From: Flexilinea flocculi
GTDB lineage: Bacteria; Chloroflexota; Anaerolineae; Anaerolineales; Anaerolineaceae
Length of the DNA: 64,000 nucleotides
Assembly: GCF_001192795.1 (NCBI RefSeq)
Contig: NZ_DF968180.1
Coordinates: 124,001-188,000 of the forward strand
Reading direction: 5' to 3'
Shown here: one piece after another, positions 9,720 to 17,982 of the stretch
How positions within the stretch are numbered: the first letter of the stretch is position 1
Layout: each line of letters starts with the position of its first letter
The notes under the pieces: model-generated
Seen by the model: only the letters and a program-made list of their open reading frames with translations
Told to the model about the DNA's origin: nothing
Database searches by the model: none
Program-made: the position numbers and the translations under genes

Positions 9720-10922
9720 TTATTTCACCAGAATCAACGGTACGAACATTTCCTCTGCAGTCAAACCGGCATGATGTCCATTAAATTCTTTCGGAGGACG
9801 AAAACCATCCGGAGCAAAGAGAATATCACTGTTCCCAATTCCGCAGGCGATAAAATCACCGAGAAAATCTTTTACCTTTGGGTGCATCCGACCTTCCCCC
9901 AGCATTTTTTTCGAAAGGAATTCATCCTGGCTAAACAATAAAAACTCATTTCCAAATTCACGTTTGAATCTTTCCGCAAAAGCGTCTTCACGACCTGGGT
10001 GGACATAAAGAAATTTTGCCCTTGGATCGCCTGCCGGAAAATTTCGCAACAGTTCATTCAAAGGCTGTACCGAGTTGAGGTAAAAATGATTGTTGATATC
10101 CTGCATTCCATGGTCGGCTGTGATGATCATCAAAGTGTCTTCAAATTGATCTGCATATTCAGCAAAAAGCCGGTCTATGTTTTCAAGAAATTCCGACACT
10201 TCAGGATGTGTCAAACCATTTTTATGCAGCAGATCATCTGGAGATTTATAGTAACTGAAAATGAAATGATCGCCCGGTTCTCTCGATTTTTCAAGCGTTG
10301 TTTGCAATAAGGATTCAAATGATCCGATCTTTGTCAGATATTTTCCGGCTAAATCGACCAGACGAGGCCGAGCAATATCGGTAAATACACAATGAATTTT
10401 GACAGAGCCTTGTGTTGATTCTTCAATTTTCGGCAGAATTGGATCAAAGTTCATAAAGTCGAGTACGTTCTTCTCATTTCGATCGATCAGATCGCCTGTG
10501 AAAGAATCCCTGTATGGGAAAAGGTCAATCACCTGTTTCCATTCCTTAAAGTAAAGACTCCACGCCAGCCAGGAATGGGATACAGGCTGTAATCCGGAGA
10601 AAAATGAGGAGGTTACACAAACGGTGGTGCAGGGATACACTGCCGTCAACTCCTTGCGAAGATTTCGGCGAAGAAAACTGTCTGTTGAAAGGTTTTTCTC
10701 AAGAATACGTGAGCCCATTGCATCCATCAGAACCATTACAACATTTCGATATTTTTTGGATGCAAGTTCATCATCCAGTTCGGATATAGATGGTGTGGCA
10801 CAAGGGATATTGTAATATCGAAGTAATGAAGAAATGATGCCTAAATTGTTGTTGGAATAATCCGGAAATATAATTTGATTTTTGGGTTGCATTGATTTTT
10901 TTTCGGGCTGATCTACAATCAT
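9720..10922 (-). CDS. Alkaline-phosphatase-superfamily phosphodiesterase/pyrophosphatase
   Basis: Metal-dependent hydrolase of the type I phosphodiesterase / nucleotide pyrophosphatase group. Seen: first metal-site motif VVMVLMDAMGSR, probable nucleophile Thr in YPCTTVCVTSSFFSG, second metal motif ITADHGMQD, and a C-terminal His in GHHAGLTAEE, in the order expected for the family. There is no signal peptide, so a cytoplasmic or cell-associated location is likely. The substrate cannot be read from the sequence. Two start codons are possible (10922 and the internal ATG at 10892); neither has a clear ribosome binding site. It is a single-gene unit facing htrA. Confidence 0.85.
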   Translation of the reverse strand: MIVDQPEKKSMQPKNQIIFPDYSNNNLGIISSLLRYYNIPCATPSISELDDELASKKYRNVVMVLMDAMGSRILEKNLSTDSFLRRNLRKELTAVYPCTTVCVTSSFFSGLQPVSHSWLAWSLYFKEWKQVIDLFPYRDSFTGDLIDRNEKNVLDFMNFDPILPKIEESTQGSVKIHCVFTDIARPRLVDLAGKYLTKIGSFESLLQTTLEKSREPGDHFIFSYYKSPDDLLHKNGLTHPEVSEFLENIDRLFAEYADQFEDTLMIITADHGMQDINNHFYLNSVQPLNELLRNFPAGDPRAKFLYVHPGREDAFAERFKREFGNEFLLFSQDEFLSKKMLGEGRMHPKVKDFLGDFIACGIGNSDILFAPDGFRPPKEFNGHHAGLTAEEMFVPLILVK

Positions 10923-11071
10923 TTGAATTTTGAAAACTTTTCAAGAAAAAGAGGAAAACTTGTCATTGTGCTGACGCTGCGAAGAGCGTAAAAAATAACA
11001 CTACCCTAAATAATCCTTCTCATCATCCGAATCGCTGTGTAACAAGAGTAAAAAAGCCCGCTTTTCCTTTT

Positions 11072-11848
11072 CTATAATAAGAAATCCAGAATTTGTTTGA
11101 TAATAAGACCTGAAACGACAATAATAAAAAATATTCGGATAAATTTACTCCCCTTCAAAACCGCCAATTTCACACCGCATACAGCTCCTGCCATATTAAA
11201 GGCAGCCATTAAGATGCCCAGAAGATAATATCCATAACCGCTGATGATGAAAAGAAGCATGGCTCCGATGTTGGTTGCTAAATTGACAACTTTTGAGGAT
11301 GCAGAAGCCTGTAAAAAGTCTAATCCAAATATAAAAATGAAACAAAGGATTAAAAAATTTCCGGTTCCTGGTCCAAAGAAACCGTCATAAAAGCCGATAA
11401 ACACACCGACCAGCAAACCAAGAATGATTTTGCTCTTTTTTGAAACGCCGGCTTTTTCGGTATCGTCCCCCAAATCCTTTTTTAGCAGTGTATAAATCAG
11501 GATTACGATCAGCAATACTGTCACTAAAGGGCGCATCCATTGATTTGGAACTCGTGTCGCGGTCAGCGCTCCGCAGATACTGGCAAAAAAAGCAATTGCC
11601 GCAATTGGAATCATGCGTTTCCAATGTATCGGCACTTTTTTGGAATACTGAAAAATTGCCATGCCGGTTCCAAAAGCGGAAGACATCTTATTGGTACTGA
11701 GAAGCATAACAATGGGTACATTTGGCAGAACAGCCATTAAACCGGGCAGTTGTATTAAGCCTCCACCACCAGCAATTGAATCAATGGCTCCGGCTAAAAA
11801 AGAGAAAAAACAAGCCCCAATTATTTGGAATATGGAAATATCAGGCAT
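11072..11848 (-). CDS. TauE/SafE (TSUP) family membrane permease
   Basis: Eight-segment anion permease family (E. coli YfcA-like) implicated in export of sulfite or sulfoacetate and related anions. Visible: the first family motif AGAIDSIAGGGGLIQLPGL near the N-terminus and the second repeat motif GFYDGFFGPGTGNFLILCF in the middle, with hydrophobic segments throughout. Length 258 matches the family. The specific substrate cannot be assigned. It is a single gene with no functional neighbour. A TATAAT lies on the minus strand about 50 bases upstream, without a matching -35. Confidence 0.88.
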   Translation of the reverse strand: MPDISIFQIIGACFFSFLAGAIDSIAGGGGLIQLPGLMAVLPNVPIVMLLSTNKMSSAFGTGMAIFQYSKKVPIHWKRMIPIAAIAFFASICGALTATRVPNQWMRPLVTVLLIVILIYTLLKKDLGDDTEKAGVSKKSKIILGLLVGVFIGFYDGFFGPGTGNFLILCFIFIFGLDFLQASASSKVVNLATNIGAMLLFIISGYGYYLLGILMAAFNMAGAVCGVKLAVLKGSKFIRIFFIIVVSGLIIKQILDFLL

Positions 11849-11927
11849 AAAAGGTAATATTTTCTTTCTATCAGTTTATATTGCCAGAAAGATTATAACC
11901 CCCAAAAGGAGCTTTTCCTGAAAAGAG

Positions 11928-12025
11928 GATCAGCGATTTCAAATATGGAAAGAAATATTTACTGTTATGAAATATTTTCTCTCTCTGTTCAAAATGGATA
12001 TCCAAATTTCGAATTTCTGAAAGAG
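11928..12025. repeat. Degenerate copy of the dispersed palindrome family
   Basis: Left end CAGCGATTTCAAATATGG and right end CCAAATTTCGAATTTCTG bound about 95 bases. The central hairpin is lost or decayed. Confidence 0.5.
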
Positions 12026-12034
12026 GACTGTCTG

Positions 12035-12138
12035 CAGCGGTTTGAATTATCAGAGGAAGTATTTGTTGTTGTGTTGGTTTTGCCCAGAGCGCAAAACCAA
12101 CACAACAACAAAAATTGGTATACAAATCGAGTTATCAG
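12035..12138. repeat. Dispersed palindrome with 22-bp perfect stem
   Basis: Arms 12062-12083 and 12091-12112 are perfectly complementary (TTTGTTGTTGTGTTGGTTTT start, 7-base loop CCAGAGC). Ends are degenerate (GGTTTGAATTATCAG; AAATCGAGTTATCAG). It lies just after the lysK stop codon. Confidence 0.85.
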
Positions 12139-12162
12139 TAATTTTCAATACGAGAAGAGTAC

Positions 12163-13233
12163 TTATTTTGTCAGACGTCTGAGTACATCGATGAGTATCT
12201 CTTTCGCTTTAATAAATTCAGGCAGATATAGGTGCTCATTCGGTGTATGATCCAGCGTTGAATCACCGGGTCCATAGGCAAGGCCGGGACAATTCCATGC
12301 AGGAGCCACCAGATTCAGATCCGCTGTGCCGGTTTTATAAACAAAGGCAGGTTGCCCACCGTTCGCGCGGATCGCCGGAAGGAATGCCCGAACCAGCGGT
12401 GAATTCTTTTCTCCGCGATATGCCGGTGTTGGGAATGCGGAATGAGAAATAATCGCATCCGGAGCAATCGATTCTAAAACTGCATAAAAATCTTCCGGCA
12501 TAAATCCTGGCGGAATTCTGGCACTGACCACCAATCGTGCCCATTGAGAAAAACCATCTTTTCCCGAATACCAGTTTGTCAGTGAAAACATAATCTGATC
12601 AAAAATTTTAGGACGGGATTGATTGTATTCCTTACACCACAAACGAATTTTTCCCCAAATTTCGGAAGCAATTTCACATGCAGTAGCCTCTTCACTGGCG
12701 CCATGGGTTACATCAGAAGAAATTTGGATACTGGACCACGCGCATCCTTTATACCCGAGGGCAATGCGATCCCAGCGGCTGGGTTCACCCACGATAACCA
12801 GTTCCGGTGAAAAATTGGGCAGCACAAAACGTGCCCCCATTCCATCACATTCCTCATCGACACAGGCAATTACAACAATCTGCCAGCCTGGAATTGATCC
12901 GAGTTGTGCGACACTGTCCACAAAACAGGATAAAGGCGCTTTCGCATCGACAGAACCACGACCGTATAGAATGTTATTTTCCACCGAAAACGGGATTTCC
13001 CCCGGAACTGTGTCAATATGTCCGAGCAGTACTAATTGTCTCGGACCATCTCCCATCACACCGATTGCATTACCACCACCGTCGACATAGGATTTTGTAA
13101 AACCCAGCGCTGCCATTCTGGCAACAAGCCAAAAAACAGCATCCGCTTCCGATCCGCTGGGGCTATACTTTTCCACCAGCCCGAATAACGTTTTGAATTC
13201 TTCCGGAGCTGTCAGCCAGTAATTATTCTCCAT
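12163..13233 (-). CDS. lysK: [LysW]-lysine/[LysW]-ornithine hydrolase (M20 family)
   Basis: Last step of the carrier-protein pathway: zinc peptidase that releases lysine or ornithine from the C-terminal Glu of LysW. The M20 metal-site motifs are present in order: GHIDTVPG (His-X-Asp), GRGSVDAKAPL (bridging Asp), DEECDG (catalytic Glu-Glu), then a late DHTPNEH motif. The start at 13233 (MENNYWLT) is preferred over an in-frame ATG 84 bases upstream. It gives the family length (356 residues), an AAGGA site precedes it, and the upstream extension resembles repeat sequence. It is separated from lysZ by a degenerate palindrome, so it may share the operon transcript or have weak separate expression. 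Confidence 0.92.
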   Translation of the reverse strand: MENNYWLTAPEEFKTLFGLVEKYSPSGSEADAVFWLVARMAALGFTKSYVDGGGNAIGVMGDGPRQLVLLGHIDTVPGEIPFSVENNILYGRGSVDAKAPLSCFVDSVAQLGSIPGWQIVVIACVDEECDGMGARFVLPNFSPELVIVGEPSRWDRIALGYKGCAWSSIQISSDVTHGASEEATACEIASEIWGKIRLWCKEYNQSRPKIFDQIMFSLTNWYSGKDGFSQWARLVVSARIPPGFMPEDFYAVLESIAPDAIISHSAFPTPAYRGEKNSPLVRAFLPAIRANGGQPAFVYKTGTADLNLVAPAWNCPGLAYGPGDSTLDHTPNEHLYLPEFIKAKEILIDVLRRLTK

Positions 13234-13253
13234 TCGTTGATGATCCTTATTCT

Positions 13254-13351
13254 CAGCGATTTGAATTATTGGAAAGACTATTTTTATTGCATTGTTTTTC
13301 ACGAAGCGCGTGTGCAATACAACAATAAGTTTTCCTTTTTGATTCGAAAGG
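13254..13351. repeat. Degenerate dispersed palindrome between lysZ and lysK
   Basis: Left end CAGCGATTTGAATTATTGG, partial arms TTATTGCATTG and CAATACAACAATAA, and a right end with TTCGAAAGG. The stem is imperfect. Nothing else is seen in the 269-base gap except the fragment CAACAATTTTCGATT near 13420. Confidence 0.5.
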
Positions 13352-13502
13352 TTATTCTAAATCTTGAATTGTTGCCTGATTCCGTAATCGTTATAATTCT
13401 GAATGATTGTAGTCAACAATTTTCGATTATAGAGAAGATTGCTTGTTTTTCTGTTGCTGAAAAAGTGTTGCAAGGATTGTCGAACAATCCGAAGAGCAAT
13501 GC

Positions 13503-14327
13503 TCAGCTAATCCATGTACAGTTGCCGGCAAGTGCATGATCAATCGGATTTTCCACACTGCCGTCCGCAATTAATACCCTGCCTACTCCTTTTTCAAGTG
13601 CTTCCTGTGCTCCTAACACTTTATTTTTCATTCTACCTTGTGCATAGTCCTGCAGCACTTCAATATCTTTTCGATCGACTTTTTTAATCAGCGTGGCCTC
13701 ATCCGGAAACGATTTCATCAATCCCGGCACTGCTGTCAGCAGAATTAATGTATCCGCTTTCATCGCTGCAGCCACTTCAGCAGCCGCACGATCCGCATCC
13801 ACATTGAGCGGTTCACCTGTCTTGCCGATTGCAACAGGTGCGACGACCGGTACTAGTCCCGCTGTAAGCAAAATATGCAACAGATCAGCCCGGACTGTAT
13901 CTATCTTCCCGCTGAAATCATCGCGGATGATCCGGCGTTTTCCATTTTCAACACTCTGAATCGCTTCTTTGCGCGTTGCCTGAATCAGTCTTCCGTCCAT
14001 ACCGGATATACCGAAGGCATTTACCCCGTTTTCCTGGAGTTGTGACACTAATTTCGAATTCACTTTCCCGTTAACAGCCATGATAAATACTTCCATGGTC
14101 TTCTGATCTGTATATCGGGAAGTATGCCCGGAGGGTGATGTAATAAAACGCGGTGGGACATTTAATTCCAATCCAAGCTGGTTGGCTTCCGCAGACCCGC
14201 CATGAACCAGGATTAATTGTTTTCCTTCCATAATCATACGGGCAGCATTGACACAAATGTGCGAAAAATCCACACCCTCTGTTCCGCCAATTTTTACAAC
14301 CATTATTTTTTGATTTTCATCATTCAT
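13503..14327 (-). CDS. lysZ: [LysW]-aminoadipate/[LysW]-glutamate kinase
   Basis: Amino-acid kinase (ArgB-like fold) that phosphorylates the side-chain carboxylate of the LysW-bound aminoadipate or glutamate. Seen: N-terminal MVVKIGGTEG (phosphate-binding Lys), LILVHGGSAEANQLG, the nucleotide-site NVDADRAAAEVAAAMKAD, LLTAVPGLMKSF, and a C-terminal NPIDHALAGNCTWIS that is typical of LysZ rather than ArgB. Length 274 is normal. It belongs to the lysW-X-Y-Z-K set. A strong palindrome (14386-14434) separates it from lysY, which may lower expression of the distal genes. Confidence 0.93.
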   Translation of the reverse strand: MNDENQKIMVVKIGGTEGVDFSHICVNAARMIMEGKQLILVHGGSAEANQLGLELNVPPRFITSPSGHTSRYTDQKTMEVFIMAVNGKVNSKLVSQLQENGVNAFGISGMDGRLIQATRKEAIQSVENGKRRIIRDDFSGKIDTVRADLLHILLTAGLVPVVAPVAIGKTGEPLNVDADRAAAEVAAAMKADTLILLTAVPGLMKSFPDEATLIKKVDRKDIEVLQDYAQGRMKNKVLGAQEALEKGVGRVLIADGSVENPIDHALAGNCTWIS

Positions 14328-14360
14328 AGCTTAATTTCCCTCCATTTGAGAAGTAATCAC

Positions 14361-14480
14361 CAATTTGAATTATGAGAGGGATTATTTGTTGTTGTGTTGT
14401 TTTTGCGCTCAGCGCAAAAACAACACAACAACAAGTTTTCTCTTTTTTACTCAAAAGGCTTTCCCAAATTTCGAACTGCT
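14361..14480. repeat. Dispersed palindrome with 24-bp perfect stem (lysY/lysZ junction)
   Basis: Arms 14386-14409 and 14411-14434 (TTGTTGTTGTGTTGTTTTTG start) are perfectly complementary around one base. Right end AAATTTCGAACTGCT. The whole right half closely matches the copy at 60730-60853. It abuts the lysY stop codon. Confidence 0.88.
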
Positions 14481-14481
14481 A

Positions 14482-15516
14482 TTATATGGGATGCAAGCCT
14501 GTGAATTCTAATCCCGTAGTTTCATCCATACCTGACATCAGATTCATGCATTGTATGGCCGTTCCTGCAGCACCTTTCATCAGATTATCAATGGCACAAA
14601 TTGAAATTAAATGACCATTCTGTGGATCAAAGTCGAATCCAAGATCCGCGAAGTTTGATCCTGCCAGAATTTTAGGTTCCGGAACTCTATATATCCCTCT
14701 TTGCTCATGGACCAGTCTCAGAAATGGGTTTTCATTGACTACAGTCCGATAAGCTGCCCATAAATCCTTCATCGTTACGGCAGATTTTGCCGCTGCATGG
14801 ACGGTTGCCAGCGCACCGCGCACCAGTTCAACCGATGTCATCGTCAGCGCAACTTTAGAAAGATGCATTTCCTGCATCACTTCCGCAGTATGACGATGTC
14901 CAAAACACGAAAATGTTCGAACGGTATTGCTTCGTTCCGGATGGTGCGATCCGGCATTTCCTTCCGCGCCGCCTTCGGAGGAACCAACTTTTATTTCAAC
15001 ATAAACCGGCTGATCCAAATCAATCAGTTCAGCTTTAACCAGCGGCATTAATGCCAGGTTGGCAGCAGTCGCATTGCATCCCACTCCGCTAATGTACTGC
15101 GCATGTCTAATTTCTTCTCGATGCAGTTCCGGCAAGCCGTATACAAATTTGGGCATCCATTCCGGTGCCAGATGGGGACTTCCATACCACTGCTGATACG
15201 TTGTTTCGTCTTTCAGGCGAAAATCGGCTGAAAGATCGATGATTTGTGGAGCCAGTTCAGCGTATTTTTGAATTTTCTTCATCGCCTGGCCATGGGGAAG
15301 AGCAAGGAATAAAATATCCACCGGTTCCACCTGATCCGGATCACAGAACTTCAACATGGTCCGTTTTCTTAGGTTTGGATGCACCTGATAGACATATTCG
15401 CCTAAATGGGAACGGGATGTGACCTGGGTTACCTCCGTCCCCGGATGATTCAACAAAAGACGGAGTAATTCACCACCACCGTAACCCGATCCTCCAATAA
15501 TCGCAGTCTTTATCAT
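14482..15516 (-). CDS. lysY: [LysW]-aminoadipyl/[LysW]-glutamyl phosphate reductase
   Basis: NADPH-dependent reductase of the ArgC fold that converts the LysW-bound acyl phosphate to the semialdehyde. The N-terminal Rossmann motif GGSGYGGGELLRLL and catalytic Cys147 in SGVGCNATAANLALM are visible, followed by the family segments VGSSEGGAEGNAGSHH and EVMQEMHL. Length 344 is normal. It overlaps lysX by four bases (15513-15516), showing translational coupling. The stop codon is two codons from the edge of a dispersed palindrome. Confidence 0.94.
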   Translation of the reverse strand: MIKTAIIGGSGYGGGELLRLLLNHPGTEVTQVTSRSHLGEYVYQVHPNLRKRTMLKFCDPDQVEPVDILFLALPHGQAMKKIQKYAELAPQIIDLSADFRLKDETTYQQWYGSPHLAPEWMPKFVYGLPELHREEIRHAQYISGVGCNATAANLALMPLVKAELIDLDQPVYVEIKVGSSEGGAEGNAGSHHPERSNTVRTFSCFGHRHTAEVMQEMHLSKVALTMTSVELVRGALATVHAAAKSAVTMKDLWAAYRTVVNENPFLRLVHEQRGIYRVPEPKILAGSNFADLGFDFDPQNGHLISICAIDNLMKGAAGTAIQCMNLMSGMDETTGLEFTGLHPI

Positions 15517-16364
15517 CGTTTTGCCACCTTCAGAACATATTCAACAATATGATCGGCGATATTCACACCGGTTGTCGGCTGTAGCGTATGGAATTCCATC
15601 GTATGATTGATTTCATTGATCATCAAACCACGGTTCGCATCTTCAAAAACATCAACCGCCAGAATTTCACCACCTACAGCAGCGGCTGCTTTGAGGCAGA
15701 TCGATTCCAGGTCAGGCGTGATGGGACAAATTTCCCCTTCACCGCCACGCGCCGTATTGGTAATCCAATGCTGCGATTTCCTGTAAATGGCTGTAACGAC
15801 TTTGCCGTCTATGACAATTGCACGGATATCCCGCCCCGGTTTGTCAATATATTCCTGGACATAAAAAACGGAGTGTAAAGCAGAACCCAGTGTAGATTTG
15901 TGTTCAAGGATTGCTTCCGCAGCATCGCGATCGTTCAGTTTTGCCAGCAGTCTGCCCCAGGAGCCCACAACCGGTTTTATTACTACAGGATAACCAAGCG
16001 CTTCAATGGCATCCAATGCGGACTCAGGTGTGAAAGCGCAAACATAACGAGGCTGTGGAATGCCTGCTTTTTCCAGCGCGCAGCTCGTTGCCAGTTTATC
16101 ACCGCAAACTTCAGCTGTCAGCGCGGTATTCACAGTCCGAATACCCCATCCATTCAAAACTTTCAGAGCATAAAGCCCGCTGTAATAACTGATACTGCGT
16201 TCTAAAACGCAGTCATATTGCTGCCAGGTCTCTACTCCCTTGGAATCCAGTACCAGCTTACGGTCATCGATTCGATCATAATCGACTCCGCGGGATTCAA
16301 GAGCTTCGAAAATCCATTTTTCTTCGACACGAAGACGGGAAAATAGCACACCGATTTTCGGCAT
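15513..16364 (-). CDS. lysX: LysW:aminoadipate/glutamate ligase (ATP-grasp)
   Basis: RimK-like ATP-grasp ligase that attaches the amino group of aminoadipate or glutamate to the C-terminal Glu of LysW. Seen: MPKIGVLFSRLRVEEK at the N-terminus, KPVVGSWGRLLAKL in the nucleotide site, YIDKPGRDIRAIVIDG, NTARGGEG, and the metal-binding end AVDVFEDANRGLMINEINHT. The start at 16364 is chosen because it forms TAATG with the lysW stop and has GGGGAG upstream inside lysW; an in-frame ATG 12 bases earlier is less likely. Whether the enzyme takes glutamate, aminoadipate or both cannot be decided from these motifs alone. Confidence 0.93.
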   Translation of the reverse strand: MPKIGVLFSRLRVEEKWIFEALESRGVDYDRIDDRKLVLDSKGVETWQQYDCVLERSISYYSGLYALKVLNGWGIRTVNTALTAEVCGDKLATSCALEKAGIPQPRYVCAFTPESALDAIEALGYPVVIKPVVGSWGRLLAKLNDRDAAEAILEHKSTLGSALHSVFYVQEYIDKPGRDIRAIVIDGKVVTAIYRKSQHWITNTARGGEGEICPITPDLESICLKAAAAVGGEILAVDVFEDANRGLMINEINHTMEFHTLQPTTGVNIADHIVEYVLKVAKR

Positions 16365-16534
16365 TATTCTCCCCAATCTTCCTGTTCCATCGGGGCTTCT
16401 TCAGCTGTCAATGGATCCAAAGATACAATTTCCAAATCAACACCACAATCCGGACACACAATGATCTCTCCGAGTTCTACAGACGGATCTACTTCGATTT
16501 CGGCTCCACATACAGGACAAGTAACGGTTTTCAT
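16364..16534 (-). CDS. lysW: Amino-group carrier protein LysW
   Basis: A 56-residue acidic carrier protein. Biosynthetic intermediates are attached to its C-terminal glutamate, which shields their amino group and presents them to LysX, LysZ, LysY and later enzymes. The zinc ligands Cys6, Cys9, Cys27 and Cys30 (CPVC, CPDC) and the hallmark C-terminus EDWGE are both present. AAGGAG lies 8 bases before the ATG. The stop overlaps the lysX start by one base (TAATG). It is the first gene of the operon, behind a leader with a terminator and a short Arg-containing ORF. Confidence 0.96.
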   Translation of the reverse strand: MKTVTCPVCGAEIEVDPSVELGEIIVCPDCGVDLEIVSLDPLTAEEAPMEQEDWGE

Positions 16535-16567
16535 GATGAATCTCCTTCATTTTTTATTCAAATGGAT

Positions 16568-16705
16568 ATAAAAAGCCCTCCTTGAAGGAGGGCTGCTTTT
16601 CACATATAAGACCGATCAGTGACAAAACACGACATCCCCGCTTCAAACCTGAAGGGAGTAATATCGGCTGGTTCGTCGAACAAATTGATCGAATAACATA
16701 ACTTT
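16568..16705 (-). promoter_or_regulatory. Attenuator leader of the lysWXYZK operon
   Basis: Minus-strand leader ending in an intrinsic terminator: perfect 10-bp stem AGCCCTCCTT / AAGGAGGGCT (16574-16594) followed by TTTTTATAT. Upstream are a hairpin (16636-16658, stem CTTCA/TGAAG extended by CUCC/GGGG) and a closing helix (16663-16668 with 16611-16616). The segment 16636-16646 (UUGAAGCGGGG) can pair with 16582-16592 (CCCUCCUUCAA) at 10 of 11 positions. This would destroy both the upstream hairpin and the terminator, so it is a candidate antiterminator. No known riboswitch class was recognised. Confidence 0.75.
16643..16699 (-). CDS. Putative leader peptide with three Arg codons
   Basis: A short ORF (ATG 16699, TGA ending at 16643) encodes MLFDQFVRRTSRYYSLQV. 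Arg codons (CGA) are at positions 8, 9 and 12, next to the leader helices. Its stop codon lies beside and overlaps the antiterminator strand (16636-16646). The ATG is at or very near the predicted transcription start, so it would be leaderless or nearly so; only a weak AAAG precedes it. The geometry fits ribosome-controlled attenuation by arginyl-tRNA, but translation of so short an ORF is an inference. Confidence 0.5.
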   Translation of the reverse strand: MLFDQFVRRTSRYYSLQV

Positions 16706-16733
16706 AGTTTATATATTTTTCAAAAACTGTCAA
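16706..16733 (-). promoter_or_regulatory. Promoter of the lysW operon
   Basis: On the minus strand TTGACA (16733-16728) is followed after 16 bp by TAAACT (16711-16706). The predicted start is near 16699, just ahead of the attenuator leader. Confidence 0.6.
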
Positions 16734-16774
16734 CTGTTTTTTAGGAAACCATGATAATCAATGGCTTTTTTTCG

Positions 16775-16835
16775 GTGTGAATCGGCTTTTGGTAGAAAGC
16801 TAAGAAATCATTCACACCCATATTTCGAATTGCTG
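16775..16835. repeat. Dispersed palindrome copy with a different short stem
   Basis: GTGTGAAT (16775-16782) and ATTCACAC (16810-16817) form the stem, followed by the conserved end CCATATTTCGAATTGCTG (16818-16835). The left end is not clear. Confidence 0.65.
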
Positions 16836-16859
16836 CTCTGAGACGGCTTTTTCGATAAA
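16830..16859 (+). promoter_or_regulatory. Probable thrC promoter using the palindrome end as -35
   Basis: TTGCTG (16830-16835), the end of a dispersed palindrome, lies 18 bp before GATAAA (16854-16859; TAAAAT at 16856). It is about 65 bases before the thrC start. Confidence 0.5.
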
Positions 16860-16923
16860 ATATATTAGAATAGTAGACATAAATTTTCAAAGAAACGCGA
16901 ATGCGTATCAGAGAGGAAAAATT

Positions 16924-17982
16924 ATGAATTATCAAGGCGTCATCAATCGTTATCGTGATCTGATCCATTTGCCGACAGACATCGATCCTGTAACCCTTCT
17001 GGAAGGAAATACGCCTTTAATACCGGTTCCGGCATTGGCGGAAGAACTTGGCGGCGGATTTGAACTGTACATCAAGTTTGAAGGATTGAACCCGACCGGT
17101 TCTTTTAAAGATCGTGGCATGACGGCAGCTATGACCATGGCGAAAGCAAAAGGTGCAAAAGCTGTAATATGTGCATCCACCGGCAACACTGCCGCTTCTG
17201 CAGCAGCGTATGCACGCAGAGCAGGATTGCGGGCAATCGTCATGATTCCGGAAGGAAAAGTCGCCGTAGGGAAACTCGCCGGAGCGATTGCATATGGTGC
17301 TGAAGTGATTCAAATTCCCGGTTCTTTCGATGAAGCGCTTTCGTTAGTTGTGGAAATCAGCCAAAAAAGTACAGTCGAGCTGGTCAATTCTCTCAATCCA
17401 TATCGTTTGGAAGGTCAAAAAACGTCCTCTTTTGAGATTTGCGATGTTCTTGGTCAGGCTCCTGACTGGCTTTGTCTGCCAGTTGGAAATGCAGGGAATA
17501 TTACTTCGTACTGGATGGGATTTAAACAATATCATCAATTGAAAAATACTGGATTGCCGCACATATTGGGTGTTCAGGCTGCAGGTTCAGCACCTTTAGT
17601 TATCGGGCATGCTGTGGATCATCCGGAAACAATTGCAACCGCAATACGAATCGGCCGTCCGGCTCGCGGTGAAGAAGCGCTGGCAGCTGCGGAAGAATCT
17701 ACAGGAAAAATCATTGCTGTAACGGATGATGAAATTCTGGCAGCTCAAAAAATGTTAGCTCTGAACGGAATCTGGGTAGAGCCGGCTTCTGCAGCAGGCA
17801 TTGCCGGATTAAAAGCTCAAATTCAAACCGGTTCCATCAATGTCAACCAGAAACGCATCGTTGCAATCTGCACAGGTCATGGCATGAAAGATCCGGACAT
17901 CATCACATCCAAAATGACCAAACCGACACTGCTGCCAGCTGATTATGATGCGATTGAAGCTTTCATCCTGAGAAAGCCATGA
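16924..17982 (+). CDS. thrC: Threonine synthase
   Basis: PLP-dependent enzyme converting O-phosphohomoserine to threonine. The PLP lysine is K62 in NPTGSFKDRGM. The STGNTAASAAAYARRAGL segment and the glycine-rich LPVGNAGN phosphate loop are also present. Length 352 matches the short (class II, archaeal/Gram-positive-like) form. The ATG is preceded by AGAGAGG. It overlaps thrB by four bases (ATGA) and heads a seven-gene operon extending to 23760. Confidence 0.95.
   Translation: MNYQGVINRYRDLIHLPTDIDPVTLLEGNTPLIPVPALAEELGGGFELYIKFEGLNPTGSFKDRGMTAAMTMAKAKGAKAVICASTGNTAASAAAYARRAGLRAIVMIPEGKVAVGKLAGAIAYGAEVIQIPGSFDEALSLVVEISQKSTVELVNSLNPYRLEGQKTSSFEICDVLGQAPDWLCLPVGNAGNITSYWMGFKQYHQLKNTGLPHILGVQAAGSAPLVIGHAVDHPETIATAIRIGRPARGEEALAAAEESTGKIIAVTDDEILAAQKMLALNGIWVEPASAAGIAGLKAQIQTGSINVNQKRIVAICTGHGMKDPDIITSKMTKPTLLPADYDAIEAFILRKP

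Noticed and set aside
12062-12112. Palindrome hairpins as ordinary intrinsic terminators
   Set aside because: Their arms begin T-rich and end A-rich on both strands and are not followed by a T-run, the reverse of the terminator layout. Several lie inside operons.
14361-14480. Dispersed palindromes as CRISPR repeats
   Set aside because: They are single, far apart and internally inverted, with no regular direct repeats, spacers or cas genes.
16568-16705. lysW leader as a T-box or lysine riboswitch
   Set aside because: No AGGGTGG-type antiterminator bulge or specifier stem, and no lysine-aptamer core motifs. The Arg-codon ORF and competing hairpins explain it better.
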